This document shows, piece by piece, positions 48,544 through 57,350 of a stretch of DNA of 64,000 nt; position 1 is the stretch's first letter; each line of letters begins with the position of its first letter. The notes below the pieces were generated by a model. That model searched no databases. It worked only from the letters and a program-made list of their open reading frames with translations, and was not told the DNA's origin. Source of the stretch: Kitasatospora kifunensis (lineage in GTDB: Bacteria > Actinomycetota > Actinomycetes > Streptomycetales > Streptomycetaceae); assembly GCF_014203855.1 (NCBI RefSeq), contig NZ_JACHJV010000001.1, positions 3,534,001 to 3,598,000 of the forward strand, given 5' to 3'. The translations under genes and the position numbers were made by a program.

Positions 48544-49896
48544 TCAGCTCGGCGGCACCGCCGGCGCCGGGCCGAGGGTGGTGGTGCCCGGGGCGGCCTG
48601 GTGGCCGAGGCCGCCCCGGTAGACGTCCAGCGCCTCCACCACCCGGCCCGCGCGCCGCAGCAGGTCGCCCAGCAGCCGGCACAGGTCGGCCAGGTCGGCC
48701 ACCGCGCCCGCGCCCTGGAGCAGTTCGAGCGCCGCGCGGTAGTGCGTCTCGGCCGCCACCGGGTCGCCGTGTTCTTCGGCGATCCGGCCCAACAGGCGGT
48801 GTGCGGCGCCCGCGTGGACCGCGCCGCGACCCGGGTGCAGCGAGTCGAGCAGGTCGGCCAAGAGCGCCGACGCCTGCTCGGTGCGGCCCGAGCGGTGCAG
48901 TACGTCGGCGAGTTCGACGTCGATCTGCTGGGTGTAGAGAGTGGCCCGGTCGCTCTGCGGACCACTCAGCAGTTCGCGTGCGGTGCGCAGTTCGCGCTCG
49001 GCGGCGGGCAGGTCGCCGTCCTGGGCGCGCAGGTAGCCGCGCATCCAGTGGCAGTGCGCGAGTTCGGTGCGGATCTGCAACTGCTGGTACAGCTCCTGGG
49101 CCTTGGCGAGCGAGGCGTCGGCCTCGGCCGCCCGGCCCTCGGCGAGCAGGGTACGGGCCACCCCGCGGTGCAGCCGGGCCACCAGGGCGGCGTCGGCCAC
49201 CTGCGGGGCCAGCGCCAGGGCGAGTTCGGCGGCCTGGGCGGCGCGCCGGTGGGCGCCCAGGTCCAGGTAGGGCGCGATCACCGCGGAGTAGAGCAGCAGC
49301 AGCGCCTGCGGGTCGGGCAGGCCGCTCGCGTTGAGCTGGTCGATCGCGCTCTCCAGCAGGTAGCAGGAGTAGCGCAGGTCGCCGGCGAGCAGGTGGGCGA
49401 CCGCGCGGCCGCGCAGCGCCGGCACCCGCTGCGGCAGCGGGGCCGTGCGCAGCAGCTCCTCGGCGACCTGGAAGTGCTCGATCGCCTGGTCGAGTTCGCC
49501 GGTGTCGAGCGCGCAGTCACCGAGGCCCACCAGGGCCGCCGCGCGCTGCTCCACCAGCTCGTAACGGGCGGCCTCGGCAGCCAGTTCGGCGTAGTGGGCG
49601 GCGGCCTGCGCGGGGTCGCCGGCGCAGAGCCGCTGGTGCGCCTCGGCCAGCCGCAGGCCGAGCTCGGTGGCCAGGTGCGCCGGGCGCCCGGTGACAAGTT
49701 GCTCGACGCTGACGCCGAGTCGGGCCGCGAGGTGGCGCAGCGCGGCCTCGGAGGGGCGGACCTTGCCGGACTCCACGGTGGAGACGTAGGCGGCGGTGTA
49801 GTCGGGCTCGGCCAGTGCGCGCTGGGTGAGCCCGCGTTCGGTGCGCAGCGCCAGTACGCGTCGGCCGAGGCCGGCCCGGTCCATCGTCTCGTTCAT
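48544..49896 (-). CDS. XRE-type HTH regulator with TPR repeats
   Basis: 450 residues. An N-terminal helix-turn-helix (RVLALRTERGLTQRALAEPD, about 14-33) is followed by a series of ~34-residue TPR-like helical pairs from about 90 to the end (AALVGLGDCALDTGELDQA is one). Such proteins regulate transcription with peptide or protein input. Divergent from the neprosin-like gene, with a shared promoter region containing AT-rich TAAGTGAATTTACAT. Confidence 0.85.
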   Translation of the reverse strand: MNETMDRAGLGRRVLALRTERGLTQRALAEPDYTAAYVSTVESGKVRPSEAALRHLAARLGVSVEQLVTGRPAHLATELGLRLAEAHQRLCAGDPAQAAAHYAELAAEAARYELVEQRAAALVGLGDCALDTGELDQAIEHFQVAEELLRTAPLPQRVPALRGRAVAHLLAGDLRYSCYLLESAIDQLNASGLPDPQALLLLYSAVIAPYLDLGAHRRAAQAAELALALAPQVADAALVARLHRGVARTLLAEGRAAEADASLAKAQELYQQLQIRTELAHCHWMRGYLRAQDGDLPAAERELRTARELLSGPQSDRATLYTQQIDVELADVLHRSGRTEQASALLADLLDSLHPGRGAVHAGAAHRLLGRIAEEHGDPVAAETHYRAALELLQGAGAVADLADLCRLLGDLLRRAGRVVEALDVYRGGLGHQAAPGTTTLGPAPAVPPS

Positions 49897-50013
49897 CGCT
49901 CTTCTCGGATCAGGGTATTGCGGGTCCGGCCCGTCGCCAACTAGCTTAACCGCCGATGTAAGTGAATTTACATCAGAACTTAACTCCCGCACCCCCAGCG
50001 GATTGGACCCCCC

Positions 50014-50871
50014 ATGCGCATCCGGCAGACGATCATCGGCGCCACCACCACCCTCGCGGCCGCCCTCGGCCTGCTGGCCGGCGCACCCGCGGCCACCGCC
50101 GCCGCCACCATCCCGGCCGGCCCCACCGGCCCCACCGCCCCCGCGGTCCCACTGCTGCCGCACTCGGCCGCTGCGGCGGCGACCACCGGCCCGATCTGCT
50201 GGTTCGGCGCCTGCTACGACTACGTGAACGGCCGTCAGATCACCGACGCCGGCGGAGCGACGGTGCGGATGCTGGTGGCCGACCCCGCGATCAAGCCCGG
50301 CGACACCGACTCGCACTCGCTGCAGGAGCTGGCGCTGCAGTCCAGCGACCAGAAGTCCACCGTGGAGATCGGCTGGACGGTCGACCTCGGGCTCAACGGC
50401 GACCTGCGGCCGCACCTGTTCGTCTACCACTGGGTGGACGGCGCCGAGAGCTGCTACAACGGCTGCGGCTTCGTCCAGGTCTCGCACAGCGCGAAGGCCG
50501 GCATGGCGCTGCCGACCGGCTCCGCCGCCCGGTTCAGCATCCAGAACGTGGCCGGCGACTGGTGGGTCTTCTACAACGAGCAGGCGGTGGGCTACTTCCC
50601 CGGCTCGCTCTGGCAGGGCAAGTACACCCGGGCCCAGATGATCAGCACCTTCGGCGAGGTGGCCCACGCCTCGGGGAGCACCTGCGAGCAGATGGGCGAC
50701 GGACGGCAGGGCACCGCACACGGCTCGGGCTGGATCGACGACTTCCACCTGCTCGACGCCACCGACCGCTCGAACCTGACGGTCACCGCCACCAGCCCGG
50801 CGCTCTACAGCGCGGGCCACCTCACCCCGACCTCGTTCCACCTCGGCGGTCCCGGCACCGGCCCCTGCTGA
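50014..50871 (+). CDS. Secreted neprosin-family (DUF239) protein
   Basis: 285 residues. Sec signal peptide (about 1-29), Pro/Ala-rich spacer, then a neprosin-like domain. In order: GWTVDLGLNGDLRPHLFVYH, SCYNGCGFVQVS, DWWVFYNEQAVGYFPGSLW, FGEVAH and a QMGDGRQG end, which follow plant neprosin (GCYNxxCxGFVQ, WWL...VGYWP, GGEV, MGSG). Plant members are glutamic prolyl endopeptidases. The two conserved glutamates appear present (in VEIGW or nearby, and FGEV), which needs alignment. Likely an exported peptidase. Confidence 0.75.
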   Translation: MRIRQTIIGATTTLAAALGLLAGAPAATAAATIPAGPTGPTAPAVPLLPHSAAAAATTGPICWFGACYDYVNGRQITDAGGATVRMLVADPAIKPGDTDSHSLQELALQSSDQKSTVEIGWTVDLGLNGDLRPHLFVYHWVDGAESCYNGCGFVQVSHSAKAGMALPTGSAARFSIQNVAGDWWVFYNEQAVGYFPGSLWQGKYTRAQMISTFGEVAHASGSTCEQMGDGRQGTAHGSGWIDDFHLLDATDRSNLTVTATSPALYSAGHLTPTSFHLGGPGTGPC

Positions 50872-50912
50872 TCAGCGCCTGCCTGATCCGGCTCAGGTGT
50901 ACATCCAGGCTC

Positions 50913-52139
50913 TCAGAGCTGGGCCGGGCTGAGCGAGGGCAGGCCGGCCTGCTGGGCGATGGCGTTCCAGGTGCCGGAGGCCTGCCCCTTGGCAGTGGTG
51001 GCGGTGCCGCTGGCCTGGTCACCGGACTGCAGGTTGGCGTCCGAGCCGACCTTGGTCGGGTCGCAGCTCTGGGCGAAGTCGCCGGCCCAGGCCGCGTAGG
51101 CGTCGTCGGCGTTGGCCGAGGCCTGCCAGGCCTGGTTGAGCTGGTCCACCAGCTGCTTGCCGGTCGGCAGCTTGTCCACCTTGAGGGCGGCCAGCTTGGT
51201 CATCAGCTCCTTGCGCTGGGCCGAGGCCTGGGTCAGCGCGGTCTGGGCGGCCGCCGGATTGTCGCACTTCTTGACCGCGCCGACCGCGCCGATCACCGCC
51301 TGACGGCTGGCGTTGGCGTTGCCCAGCAGGCTGGACAGCGCCTGGGCCTGGGCCTGGGCGTCCGCGCTGAGCGCACTGGAGCTGCCGCTGCTGCTGGCGG
51401 AGCCGCTCGGCTGGGTCGAGGGATCGGTGCTCTGGGCCGCCGTGTGCTTGGCCTTGGCCTTGTCCTTCGGCTTGGTGTCGTCGCCACCGCTGCTCAGCAC
51501 GCCGACCAGGATGGCGCCCACCGCGCAGACGGCCACCACGCCGCCGATCACGGCCTTGCGGGACATCCGTGCACCGCCGCCCGACCCGGCCGGCGGGAGC
51601 GAGGCCCGGCCCAGGCGGGTGGTCTGCTCGTTGGGGGTCTGGTAGGCCGCGGTGGGGTTGAAGGACTGCTGCCCGCCGTAGGTCGGCTGCCCCGCCGGCG
51701 GCGGCGGGCCGCCAAAGGCCTGCTGGCCGCCGAAGGTCTGCTGGCCGCCATAGCTCGGCTGGCTCGGGAAGGGCGGCTGGCTCGGGCTGCGGAAGGACTG
51801 CTGCCCGCCGTAGGACGGCTGCCCCTGCGGGCCGGCCTGCCCCGGCACCCCGGCCCCGCCCGCCATCGGGTCGCTGGTCGGGTACGGCGGCAGGTACTGC
51901 GTCTCCCCCGCCGCCTCGGGCGCCACCTCGGGCACGTAGGCGGTCGGCGCATCGCCCCAGGACGCCCCGGGGCCGAGGTACTCGGGCCCGCCCTGGCCGG
52001 CCTGCGTGACAGCCGGCGGGACCGACTGCGGTGCCCCCTGCGGCGGCATCGGCGGCTGCTGCCCCGGAGCCGGCTCCGGGCGGAACAGGTCGTCCAGGTT
52101 GAAGTCACCGGAGTTGGGGTACGAGCGGCGCTGGCTCAA
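50913..52139 (-). CDS. Proline/glutamine-rich single-span membrane protein
   Basis: 408 residues. A ~190-residue disordered N-terminus with repeated (P)SYGGQQ(S/T)F motifs, one transmembrane helix (about 198-217, AVIGGVVAVCAVGAILVGVL), a Ser/Lys-rich stretch and an external helical domain with two cysteines. Type II-like orientation with a cytoplasmic N-terminus is expected. Function unknown. The repeats resemble low-complexity assemblies found in cell-envelope proteins. Confidence 0.75.
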   Translation of the reverse strand: MSQRRSYPNSGDFNLDDLFRPEPAPGQQPPMPPQGAPQSVPPAVTQAGQGGPEYLGPGASWGDAPTAYVPEVAPEAAGETQYLPPYPTSDPMAGGAGVPGQAGPQGQPSYGGQQSFRSPSQPPFPSQPSYGGQQTFGGQQAFGGPPPPAGQPTYGGQQSFNPTAAYQTPNEQTTRLGRASLPPAGSGGGARMSRKAVIGGVVAVCAVGAILVGVLSSGGDDTKPKDKAKAKHTAAQSTDPSTQPSGSASSSGSSSALSADAQAQAQALSSLLGNANASRQAVIGAVGAVKKCDNPAAAQTALTQASAQRKELMTKLAALKVDKLPTGKQLVDQLNQAWQASANADDAYAAWAGDFAQSCDPTKVGSDANLQSGDQASGTATTAKGQASGTWNAIAQQAGLPSLSPAQL

Positions 52140-52410
52140 CGCGAATCCTCACCTGTGCACGGCTGCGGGCGCACCGAACCAGTCAGCGGCGGCCGGGCGG
52201 TCCCGTAGCTGGCGGACCACCCGCGCTGTCTGTCCGGTGTGAGCACCCGGGCCTTCCTCGGTTCTTCCGCGCGCTAGCTGACGGCGGACCACTTCTGGAG
52301 TTCCTGACTACCTCCGGCCCACGCTACCGGTTCACCGCTACGGGTGACCACGCGGGCAGGTGTTCCCGTCCGTTCACCCCAGGATCGCGCGCGGCACCGT
52401 CAACTTTTGG

Positions 52411-53787
52411 TCACGCGGCCTCCACCTCCGCCCGCTGCTGGAACTCGCGCACCACCCGGTGGTCGCGGTAGGGCTCCAACCGCCGCCGGAAGTCGTCCAG
52501 GTACTCCACGCCCCGGTTGGAGCGCAGCCCGTTGAGCAGCCGCACCGCCTGGGCCCCGGTCTCGCAGGCCCGTTCGATGTCACGCTGCTGCAACTGCGCG
52601 GTGGCCAGCAGCACCAGGTCGACCGCCCGGCGCCGGACCCGGGTGGGCGGGTGGAGTTCGAGGGCGATCCTGGCCTGCCGCTCGGCCTGCTTGGACAGCT
52701 CCAGGTCGCGGTAGCAGTGCGCCAACTCGTCGGCCAGGTAGGCCGCGTCGAAGTGCGCGATCCAGTCCGGGTCCTCCTCGGGCTTGCGCTGCTCCATCGC
52801 CTCCACCGCCCTGGCCGCCACCAACTCGCAGGAGCGGGCGTCACCCAGCAGCGCGTGGCCACGCGCCTCGGCGGCGTAGAACATCGCCATCGCGGTCGGG
52901 GTGGCCACCGAGCGGGCGCCCTCCTGCGCGGCGCGGGCCAGTTGGGCGATCTCCCGCGGATTACCCAGGGTGGCCGCCAGGTGACTCATCGAGGCGGCCA
53001 GCACATAGCCGCCGTAGCCGCGGTCGTCGGCGGCCTGGGCCAGCCGCAACGCCTGGATGTAGTAGCGCTGGGCGAGGCCGGGCTGCCCGGTGTCCACCGC
53101 CATGTAGCCGGCCAGCTCGGTCAGCCTGGCCACCGCCGCGAACAGCTGGCGCCCGGTCTCCTCCCGGTAGCCGCCGCTGAGCAGCCCGGAGACCACGCTG
53201 TTGAGGTAGTGCACCACCACCGGGCGCACGTGCCCGCTGCCGAACCGGTGGTCCAGGTCGACCAGCATCTCGGTGGTGGCCCGGATCGCCGCGACGTCGG
53301 CCAGGCCGACCCGCGGGCCGCCACTGCGGGCGACCACCGGGTCCGGCGGGGTGATCAGCCAGTCCCGGCTGGGCTCGACCAGCGCGGAGGCCGCCACCGA
53401 GGCGCCGTTGAGGAAGTCACGGCGGCTGACGTCGCTGCGCCACAGCTCGCAGACCTGCTCCAACGCGCCGCTGAGCGTGGCGGCGAACTGCAGGCCGACG
53501 CCCGAGGTGAGGTTCTTGCCGTCGGCCATGCCGATCTCGTCCACGGTGACACCGCGGCCGAGCTTGCGGCCCAGCGCCTCGGCGATCACCGCCGGTGCCT
53601 GGCCGCGCGGTTGCTGGCCGCGCAGCCAGCGCGCGACCGAGGTCTTGTCGTAGCGCAGGTCCAGCCCGTGCTCGGCACCGCAGAGGTTGACCCGGCGGGC
53701 GAGACCCGCGTTGGAGCAGCTCGCCTCCTGGATCAGCGACTGCAGGCGCTCGTTGGGCTGTCGTGCGACGAGTGGTCTCGCGGCCAT
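52411..53787 (-). CDS. NsdA-like regulator with HTH and TPR domain
   Basis: 458 residues. The N-terminal region LIQEASCSNAGLARRVN and RYDKTSVARWLRGQQPRG is characteristic of streptomycete NsdA/NsdB-type regulators, which repress sporulation and antibiotic production. The rest is helical TPR-like (RQLFAAVARLTELAGYMAVD). ATG at 53787 with GGAGG 8 nt upstream. By homology a pleiotropic repressor; which paralogue it is cannot be decided. Confidence 0.8.
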   Translation of the reverse strand: MAARPLVARQPNERLQSLIQEASCSNAGLARRVNLCGAEHGLDLRYDKTSVARWLRGQQPRGQAPAVIAEALGRKLGRGVTVDEIGMADGKNLTSGVGLQFAATLSGALEQVCELWRSDVSRRDFLNGASVAASALVEPSRDWLITPPDPVVARSGGPRVGLADVAAIRATTEMLVDLDHRFGSGHVRPVVVHYLNSVVSGLLSGGYREETGRQLFAAVARLTELAGYMAVDTGQPGLAQRYYIQALRLAQAADDRGYGGYVLAASMSHLAATLGNPREIAQLARAAQEGARSVATPTAMAMFYAAEARGHALLGDARSCELVAARAVEAMEQRKPEEDPDWIAHFDAAYLADELAHCYRDLELSKQAERQARIALELHPPTRVRRRAVDLVLLATAQLQQRDIERACETGAQAVRLLNGLRSNRGVEYLDDFRRRLEPYRDHRVVREFQQRAEVEAA

Positions 53788-54243
53788 GGGCTTCGCCTCC
53801 CCAGCGCCCCCCGGGTTCCGGCCGGCGGGCGTCGACTCTGCTGCTCTGGTTGCCGAGGCGCCGGACGGGCTCCGCAGGGGGCCCGGTGGCGCGCCGACTA
53901 CCCGGCCAGTGAAGGAACTTGAGGCCAGGTTAGCGATCAACGACACCATCGGGATACCCATGTGAACGACTGGATCAGCGTGCGCGCCCTGGAAAATGCT
54001 CCCGTGCGCCCCCACTGCGCCCACCTGGACGACGGGGGCGAACGCCAGGGCAACGCCGTCCCAACGCCCGCGCAGCGCCAGCCCGCGCGCCAGGGTCCGC
54101 CACCCGGCGCGGCCCCGCCCGCCCCACCGGCACCACTCGCCCGGCAGTGCGGCTCGCAGCGCCGCTCACCGGTTCGGGTGACATTGCCCGCTCCTGACCG
54201 CTCGCCCCCGGACACCCCGTAACCCGCCCCACGGCCGGTAGTT
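53788..54243. other. Gap between divergent regulator and Prim-Pol genes
   Basis: About 455 nt of GC-rich sequence with the promoters of both genes presumably inside. An 86-codon frame at 53962-54222 ends in Pro/Ala/Arg-rich sequence and lacks a ribosome site, so no gene is called. Confidence 0.5.
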
Positions 54244-54987
54244 GTGCAGCACGTGGAAGAGACCCCAGGAGCCCCGCAACAGGGCAGTGACGGCAAGCCG
54301 ATCTCCCCGCTGCTGATCGAGGCGGTCAGGTACGCGGAGGACCGGCACTGGGAGATCGTGCCCGGCACCCATCTGATCGAGGAGGACGGCCCGGCCCGCT
54401 GCTCGTGCGGCACGCCGAACTGCCCACAGCCGGGCGCACATCCCATTACCCAGGACTGGCACCGACGGGCCACCTCGGGCCCCGGCGTGGTCCGCCGCTG
54501 GTGGACCGAGAACCCGAGCGCGTCGATCCTGCTGCCCACCGGGCGCTCCTTCGACGTGCTGGACGTCCCCGAGGTGGCCGGCTGCCTGGCGCTGGCCCGG
54601 ATGGAGCGGCTGCAGCTGCAGCTCGGCCCGGTCGCCTCGGTCCCGACCATGCCGGGACAGCGCGGGCGGCGGCTGCTCTTCCTGGTGCTGCCCGGCGCCC
54701 AGGCCAAGGTGCCCGAGACGCTGCGCAAGCTCGGCTGGGCACCGGGCCGCCTCGACCTCACCTGCCACGGGGACGGCGGCTGGATCGTCGCGCCGCCCTC
54801 GCGGATCGGCGCGTACACCTTCGCGCAGTGGGCCCGCCAGCCCTCCGCGATGAACCGATGGCTGCCCGACGCCGACGAGTTGATCAACCCGCTCGCCTAC
54901 GCCTGCGGCCGGGACGCGCCGGCCGCGCGGATCACCCCGCCACAGCCCAAGGCCCCGCCGACACCGGTGGTGGCACCTCGACGTTGA
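54244..54987 (+). CDS. Prim-Pol (bifunctional DNA primase/polymerase N-terminal) domain protein
   Basis: 247 residues. Features of the PF09250-type Prim-Pol fold: HWEIVPGTHLIEE, a zinc-like CSCGTPNCPQPGAHP, RRWWTENPSASILLPTG, FDVLDVPEVAG and WIVAPPSRIG. Stand-alone streptomycete members are common and poorly characterised. The metal-binding DxD region reads DVLDV, so activity is uncertain. No helicase gene is adjacent. Start GTG at 54244 or 54253, no clear ribosome site. Confidence 0.75.
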   Translation: MQHVEETPGAPQQGSDGKPISPLLIEAVRYAEDRHWEIVPGTHLIEEDGPARCSCGTPNCPQPGAHPITQDWHRRATSGPGVVRRWWTENPSASILLPTGRSFDVLDVPEVAGCLALARMERLQLQLGPVASVPTMPGQRGRRLLFLVLPGAQAKVPETLRKLGWAPGRLDLTCHGDGGWIVAPPSRIGAYTFAQWARQPSAMNRWLPDADELINPLAYACGRDAPAARITPPQPKAPPTPVVAPRR

Positions 54988-55031
54988 AGCGGCGACGACA
55001 TCGACAATCAAGCCTGACGAATCGTCAGGAC

Positions 55032-55067
55032 GCCGAGCGGGCCCGGGACTCCGGGTCCGCTCTCGGC
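55032..55067 (+). terminator. Hairpin after the Prim-Pol gene
   Basis: GCCGAGCGGGCCCGG pairs with CCGGGTCCGCTCTCGGC (small bulge) across a 4-nt loop, 45 nt after the stop. Confidence 0.6.
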
Positions 55068-55385
55068 GCTGCTCGGCGAACGTTTGATCGTCCTGAGAAG
55101 TTGGCCTACCCGGTGATCACCCGGGCAAGCCGCTCGGACGAGTGACAGCCCGCGGGGATTGGCACCCGCCACCCAGGGGATGAATGGCTACAGACGGGGA
55201 CGGAACAAACCACAACGAAAGGGACCGCCGGGGAGCAGAGCAGGAGACCAGCACCAGGGCCGCAGTACCGGGGGTCGCAGGACCGGGGGAGCCGAGGGGA
55301 ACGCCTGGACGGGGAAGCCGGGCGTGGCGCAGGAGGGGAAGCGGGAGGGAGCGGGGGGATCCGGAGGGGAGCAGGGTGGGGACCG

Positions 55386-55425
55386 CTGAGGGCCCCGGCG
55401 CGCGGGGACGCGCCGGGGCCCTCAG
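55386..55425 (-). terminator. Strong hairpin downstream of dmdR1
   Basis: CTGAGGGCCCCGGCGCG pairs perfectly with CGCGCCGGGGCCCTCAG; loop about 6 nt. It lies past the dmdR1 stop and the repeat array. Confidence 0.65.
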
Positions 55426-55510
55426 CTCATTCATGCCGCTCAGTTCACTCATGTCGCCCAGTTCACTCACGTCGTGCAGTTCACTCACGTCGCGCAGGCC
55501 ACTCATGGAG
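55421..55510. repeat. Five tandem 18-nt units
   Basis: Units such as CTCAGTTCACTCATGTCG, CCCAGTTCACTCACGTCG and TGCAGTTCACTCACGTCG, total 90 nt, between the dmdR1 stop and its hairpin. Outer copies are more diverged. On the minus strand they would read DVSEL-type hexapeptides, but that frame is not an identified gene. Confidence 0.85.
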
Positions 55511-55543
55511 CGTGGGCCAGGCCGCAGCCGGGCCCATCGAGGC

Positions 55544-56236
55544 CTACGAGTGCGCGACGAAGACGTGCGCGGCGATGTCCTTGCCCAGCTCGGCCGCGTC
55601 CGCGCCGCTGCCGACCAGCACGCCGCCGACCGCCGGGGCGACCTGGACGGTGGCACCAGGGCGGATCCCGGCCCGGCGCAGGGTGCGCATCAGCTCCTCG
55701 TCGGTCTGGATCGGCTCACCGATCCGGCGCACCACCACGCTGGCGCCGCTGTCCCCGGGGCGCAGCGCGTCCAGGGTGACCAGTGCGGCGTCGAAGCCCT
55801 CGCCCTCGGCCTTGCTGTCCCCCAGCTCGTCCAGGCCCGGGATCGGGTTGCCGTAGGGCGACTGGGTGGGGTGACCGAGCATGGCGAGCACCTTGCGCTC
55901 GACCGTCTCGCTCATCACGTGCTCCCAGCGGCAGGCCTCCTCGTGCACCTCCTCCCACTCCAGGCCGATCACGTCGATCAGCAGGCACTCCGCGATCCGG
56001 TGCTTGCGCATCACCCGCACGGCCAGCCTGCGGCCCTCCTCGGTCAGCTCCAGATGGCGGTCCCCGGCGACCTGGAGCAGGCCGTCGCGCTCCATCCGGC
56101 CGACCGTCTGGCTGACCGTGGGGCCGCTCTGCTCCAGGCGCTCGGCGATCCGGGCGCGCATCGGGATGATGCCCTCCTCCTCCAGCTCCAGGATGGTGCG
56201 GAGGTACATCTCAGTCGTGTCGATCAGCCCAGACAT
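55544..56236 (-). CDS. dmdR1: DtxR/IdeR-family iron regulator
   Basis: 230 residues, start ATG at 56236. N-terminal winged helix (LIDTTEMYLRTILELEEEGI; ARIAERLEQSGPTVSQTVGR), metal/dimer region with CRWEHVMSETVE (Cys 102, Glu 105, His 106 type ligands) and a C-terminal SH3-like domain. In streptomycetes this is DmdR1, which represses siderophore genes when bound to Fe(II). Neighbour of the SIS gene, as in S. coelicolor (SCO4394/SCO4393). Confidence 0.9.
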   Translation of the reverse strand: MSGLIDTTEMYLRTILELEEEGIIPMRARIAERLEQSGPTVSQTVGRMERDGLLQVAGDRHLELTEEGRRLAVRVMRKHRIAECLLIDVIGLEWEEVHEEACRWEHVMSETVERKVLAMLGHPTQSPYGNPIPGLDELGDSKAEGEGFDAALVTLDALRPGDSGASVVVRRIGEPIQTDEELMRTLRRAGIRPGATVQVAPAVGGVLVGSGADAAELGKDIAAHVFVAHS

Positions 56237-56409
56237 CGCCGTAGGCTCCGTTCCCTCGGTATCCTCACCGCCAATTCTGACGTACTGCGGGGACAACCGA
56301 GCCCGGCGCGATCGGCTTCCCGGTGGTTTCGTCCCTGTTGACAGCGGGCCCGCGCAGGCCGCACCGTGCTCGCCGTAGCTTTCTCCACTGGCGGTTAGGG
56401 AAGATCTTC

Positions 56410-57159
56410 ATGGATGACCTGGTCGGGCAGTACTTCGCGGCGGCGACGGCGCACCTGGAGCGGGTGCGGGCGGAGGAGGCCGAGTCGATCGACCGGGCCG
56501 GCACGCTGCTGGCCGAGGCGGTGGCCGAGGGTCGGCGGATCTTCGCCTTCGGCGCCGGCCACTCCTCGCTGCCCGCCCAGGACGTGGTCTACCGGGCCGG
56601 CGGCCTGGTCGTCTTCAACCTGCTGAACGTGCCGGGCACCACCGGCGTCAACGTGATCCCGGCCCACCTGGGCAGCGCGCTGGAGCGGGTCTCCGGGCTG
56701 GCCACCACGACCCTGGACCTGACCCCCGCCACCGCCGGCGACCTGCTCTTCGTCATCTCGCTCTCCGGCCGCCAGGTGATGCCGATCGAGCTGGCCTCGC
56801 ACGCCCGGGCCCGCGGCCTGCACGTGGTGGGCGTCACCTCGCTCGCCTATCCCGGCCAGGTCAGCTCCCAGCACCCCTCGGGGACGTATCTGAAGGACCA
56901 CTGCGACGTGGTGCTGGACAACAAGGTCGCGGTGGGCGACGGCGAGCTGACCCACCCGGGTGCCGACACCTCCTTCGGCCCGGTCTCCACCATCACCACC
57001 AGCGCCCTGATGCAGGCCGTGGTGGTCAGCGCGGTCGGCAAGCTGGCCGACCGGGGGATCAGCGCCCCGCTGTTCCGCTCCGGCAACGTGGACGGCGGCA
57101 CCGACTGGAACGCCAAGTTGATGGCCGAGCACGCGGACCGGATCTTCTACGCGTTCTGA
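56410..57159 (+). CDS. SIS-domain sugar-phosphate-binding protein
   Basis: 249 residues. SIS fold motifs FGAGHSSLPAQDVVYRAGG and FVISLSGRQVMPIELASHAR. Such proteins isomerise or bind sugar phosphates; here the relation to N-acetylmuramate- or glucosamine-phosphate etherases is suggested but not proven. ATG at 56410 with AGGGA upstream, divergent from dmdR1. Confidence 0.85.
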   Translation: MDDLVGQYFAAATAHLERVRAEEAESIDRAGTLLAEAVAEGRRIFAFGAGHSSLPAQDVVYRAGGLVVFNLLNVPGTTGVNVIPAHLGSALERVSGLATTTLDLTPATAGDLLFVISLSGRQVMPIELASHARARGLHVVGVTSLAYPGQVSSQHPSGTYLKDHCDVVLDNKVAVGDGELTHPGADTSFGPVSTITTSALMQAVVVSAVGKLADRGISAPLFRSGNVDGGTDWNAKLMAEHADRIFYAF

Positions 57160-57350
57160 ACGACCCGGCCGTCCACCCCAACGAGCCCCCGCGACGAGCC
57201 CGCGCACTTCAATCGCCCCGGAACGGCGAATACCAGACCTGTGCGCACACCCCGTAGACGCTCATACTGGCCCGGGCGAAAGGCGTACCCGCCCTCCGCC
57301 GCGGGCAGTACGTCAGTGTCCAGCGGACACCACGCGTACGGGGGGACGGG

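Larger units (their letters stand above)
54988..55543. other. Convergent gap with hairpins, purine-rich tract and tandem array
   Basis: Between the Prim-Pol gene and dmdR1. It holds a hairpin at 55032-55067, a tract of about 73% purines on the plus strand (my count over 55201-55380), a strong hairpin at 55386-55425 and five 18-nt repeats. No convincing gene on either strand. Confidence 0.7.

Noticed and set aside
53962..54222. Small gene before the Prim-Pol gene
   Set aside because: Pro/Ala/Arg-rich frame without ribosome site or recognised relatives.
55150..55260. Riboswitch (c-di-AMP ydaO type) in the convergent gap
   Set aside because: A GGATGAA-like piece is present but the flanking conserved stems are not, and no suitably placed gene follows.
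55117..55656. Minus-strand frame containing DVSEL repeats
   Set aside because: Ser/Arg/Pro-rich shadow partly overlapping dmdR1; the repeats explain its open length.
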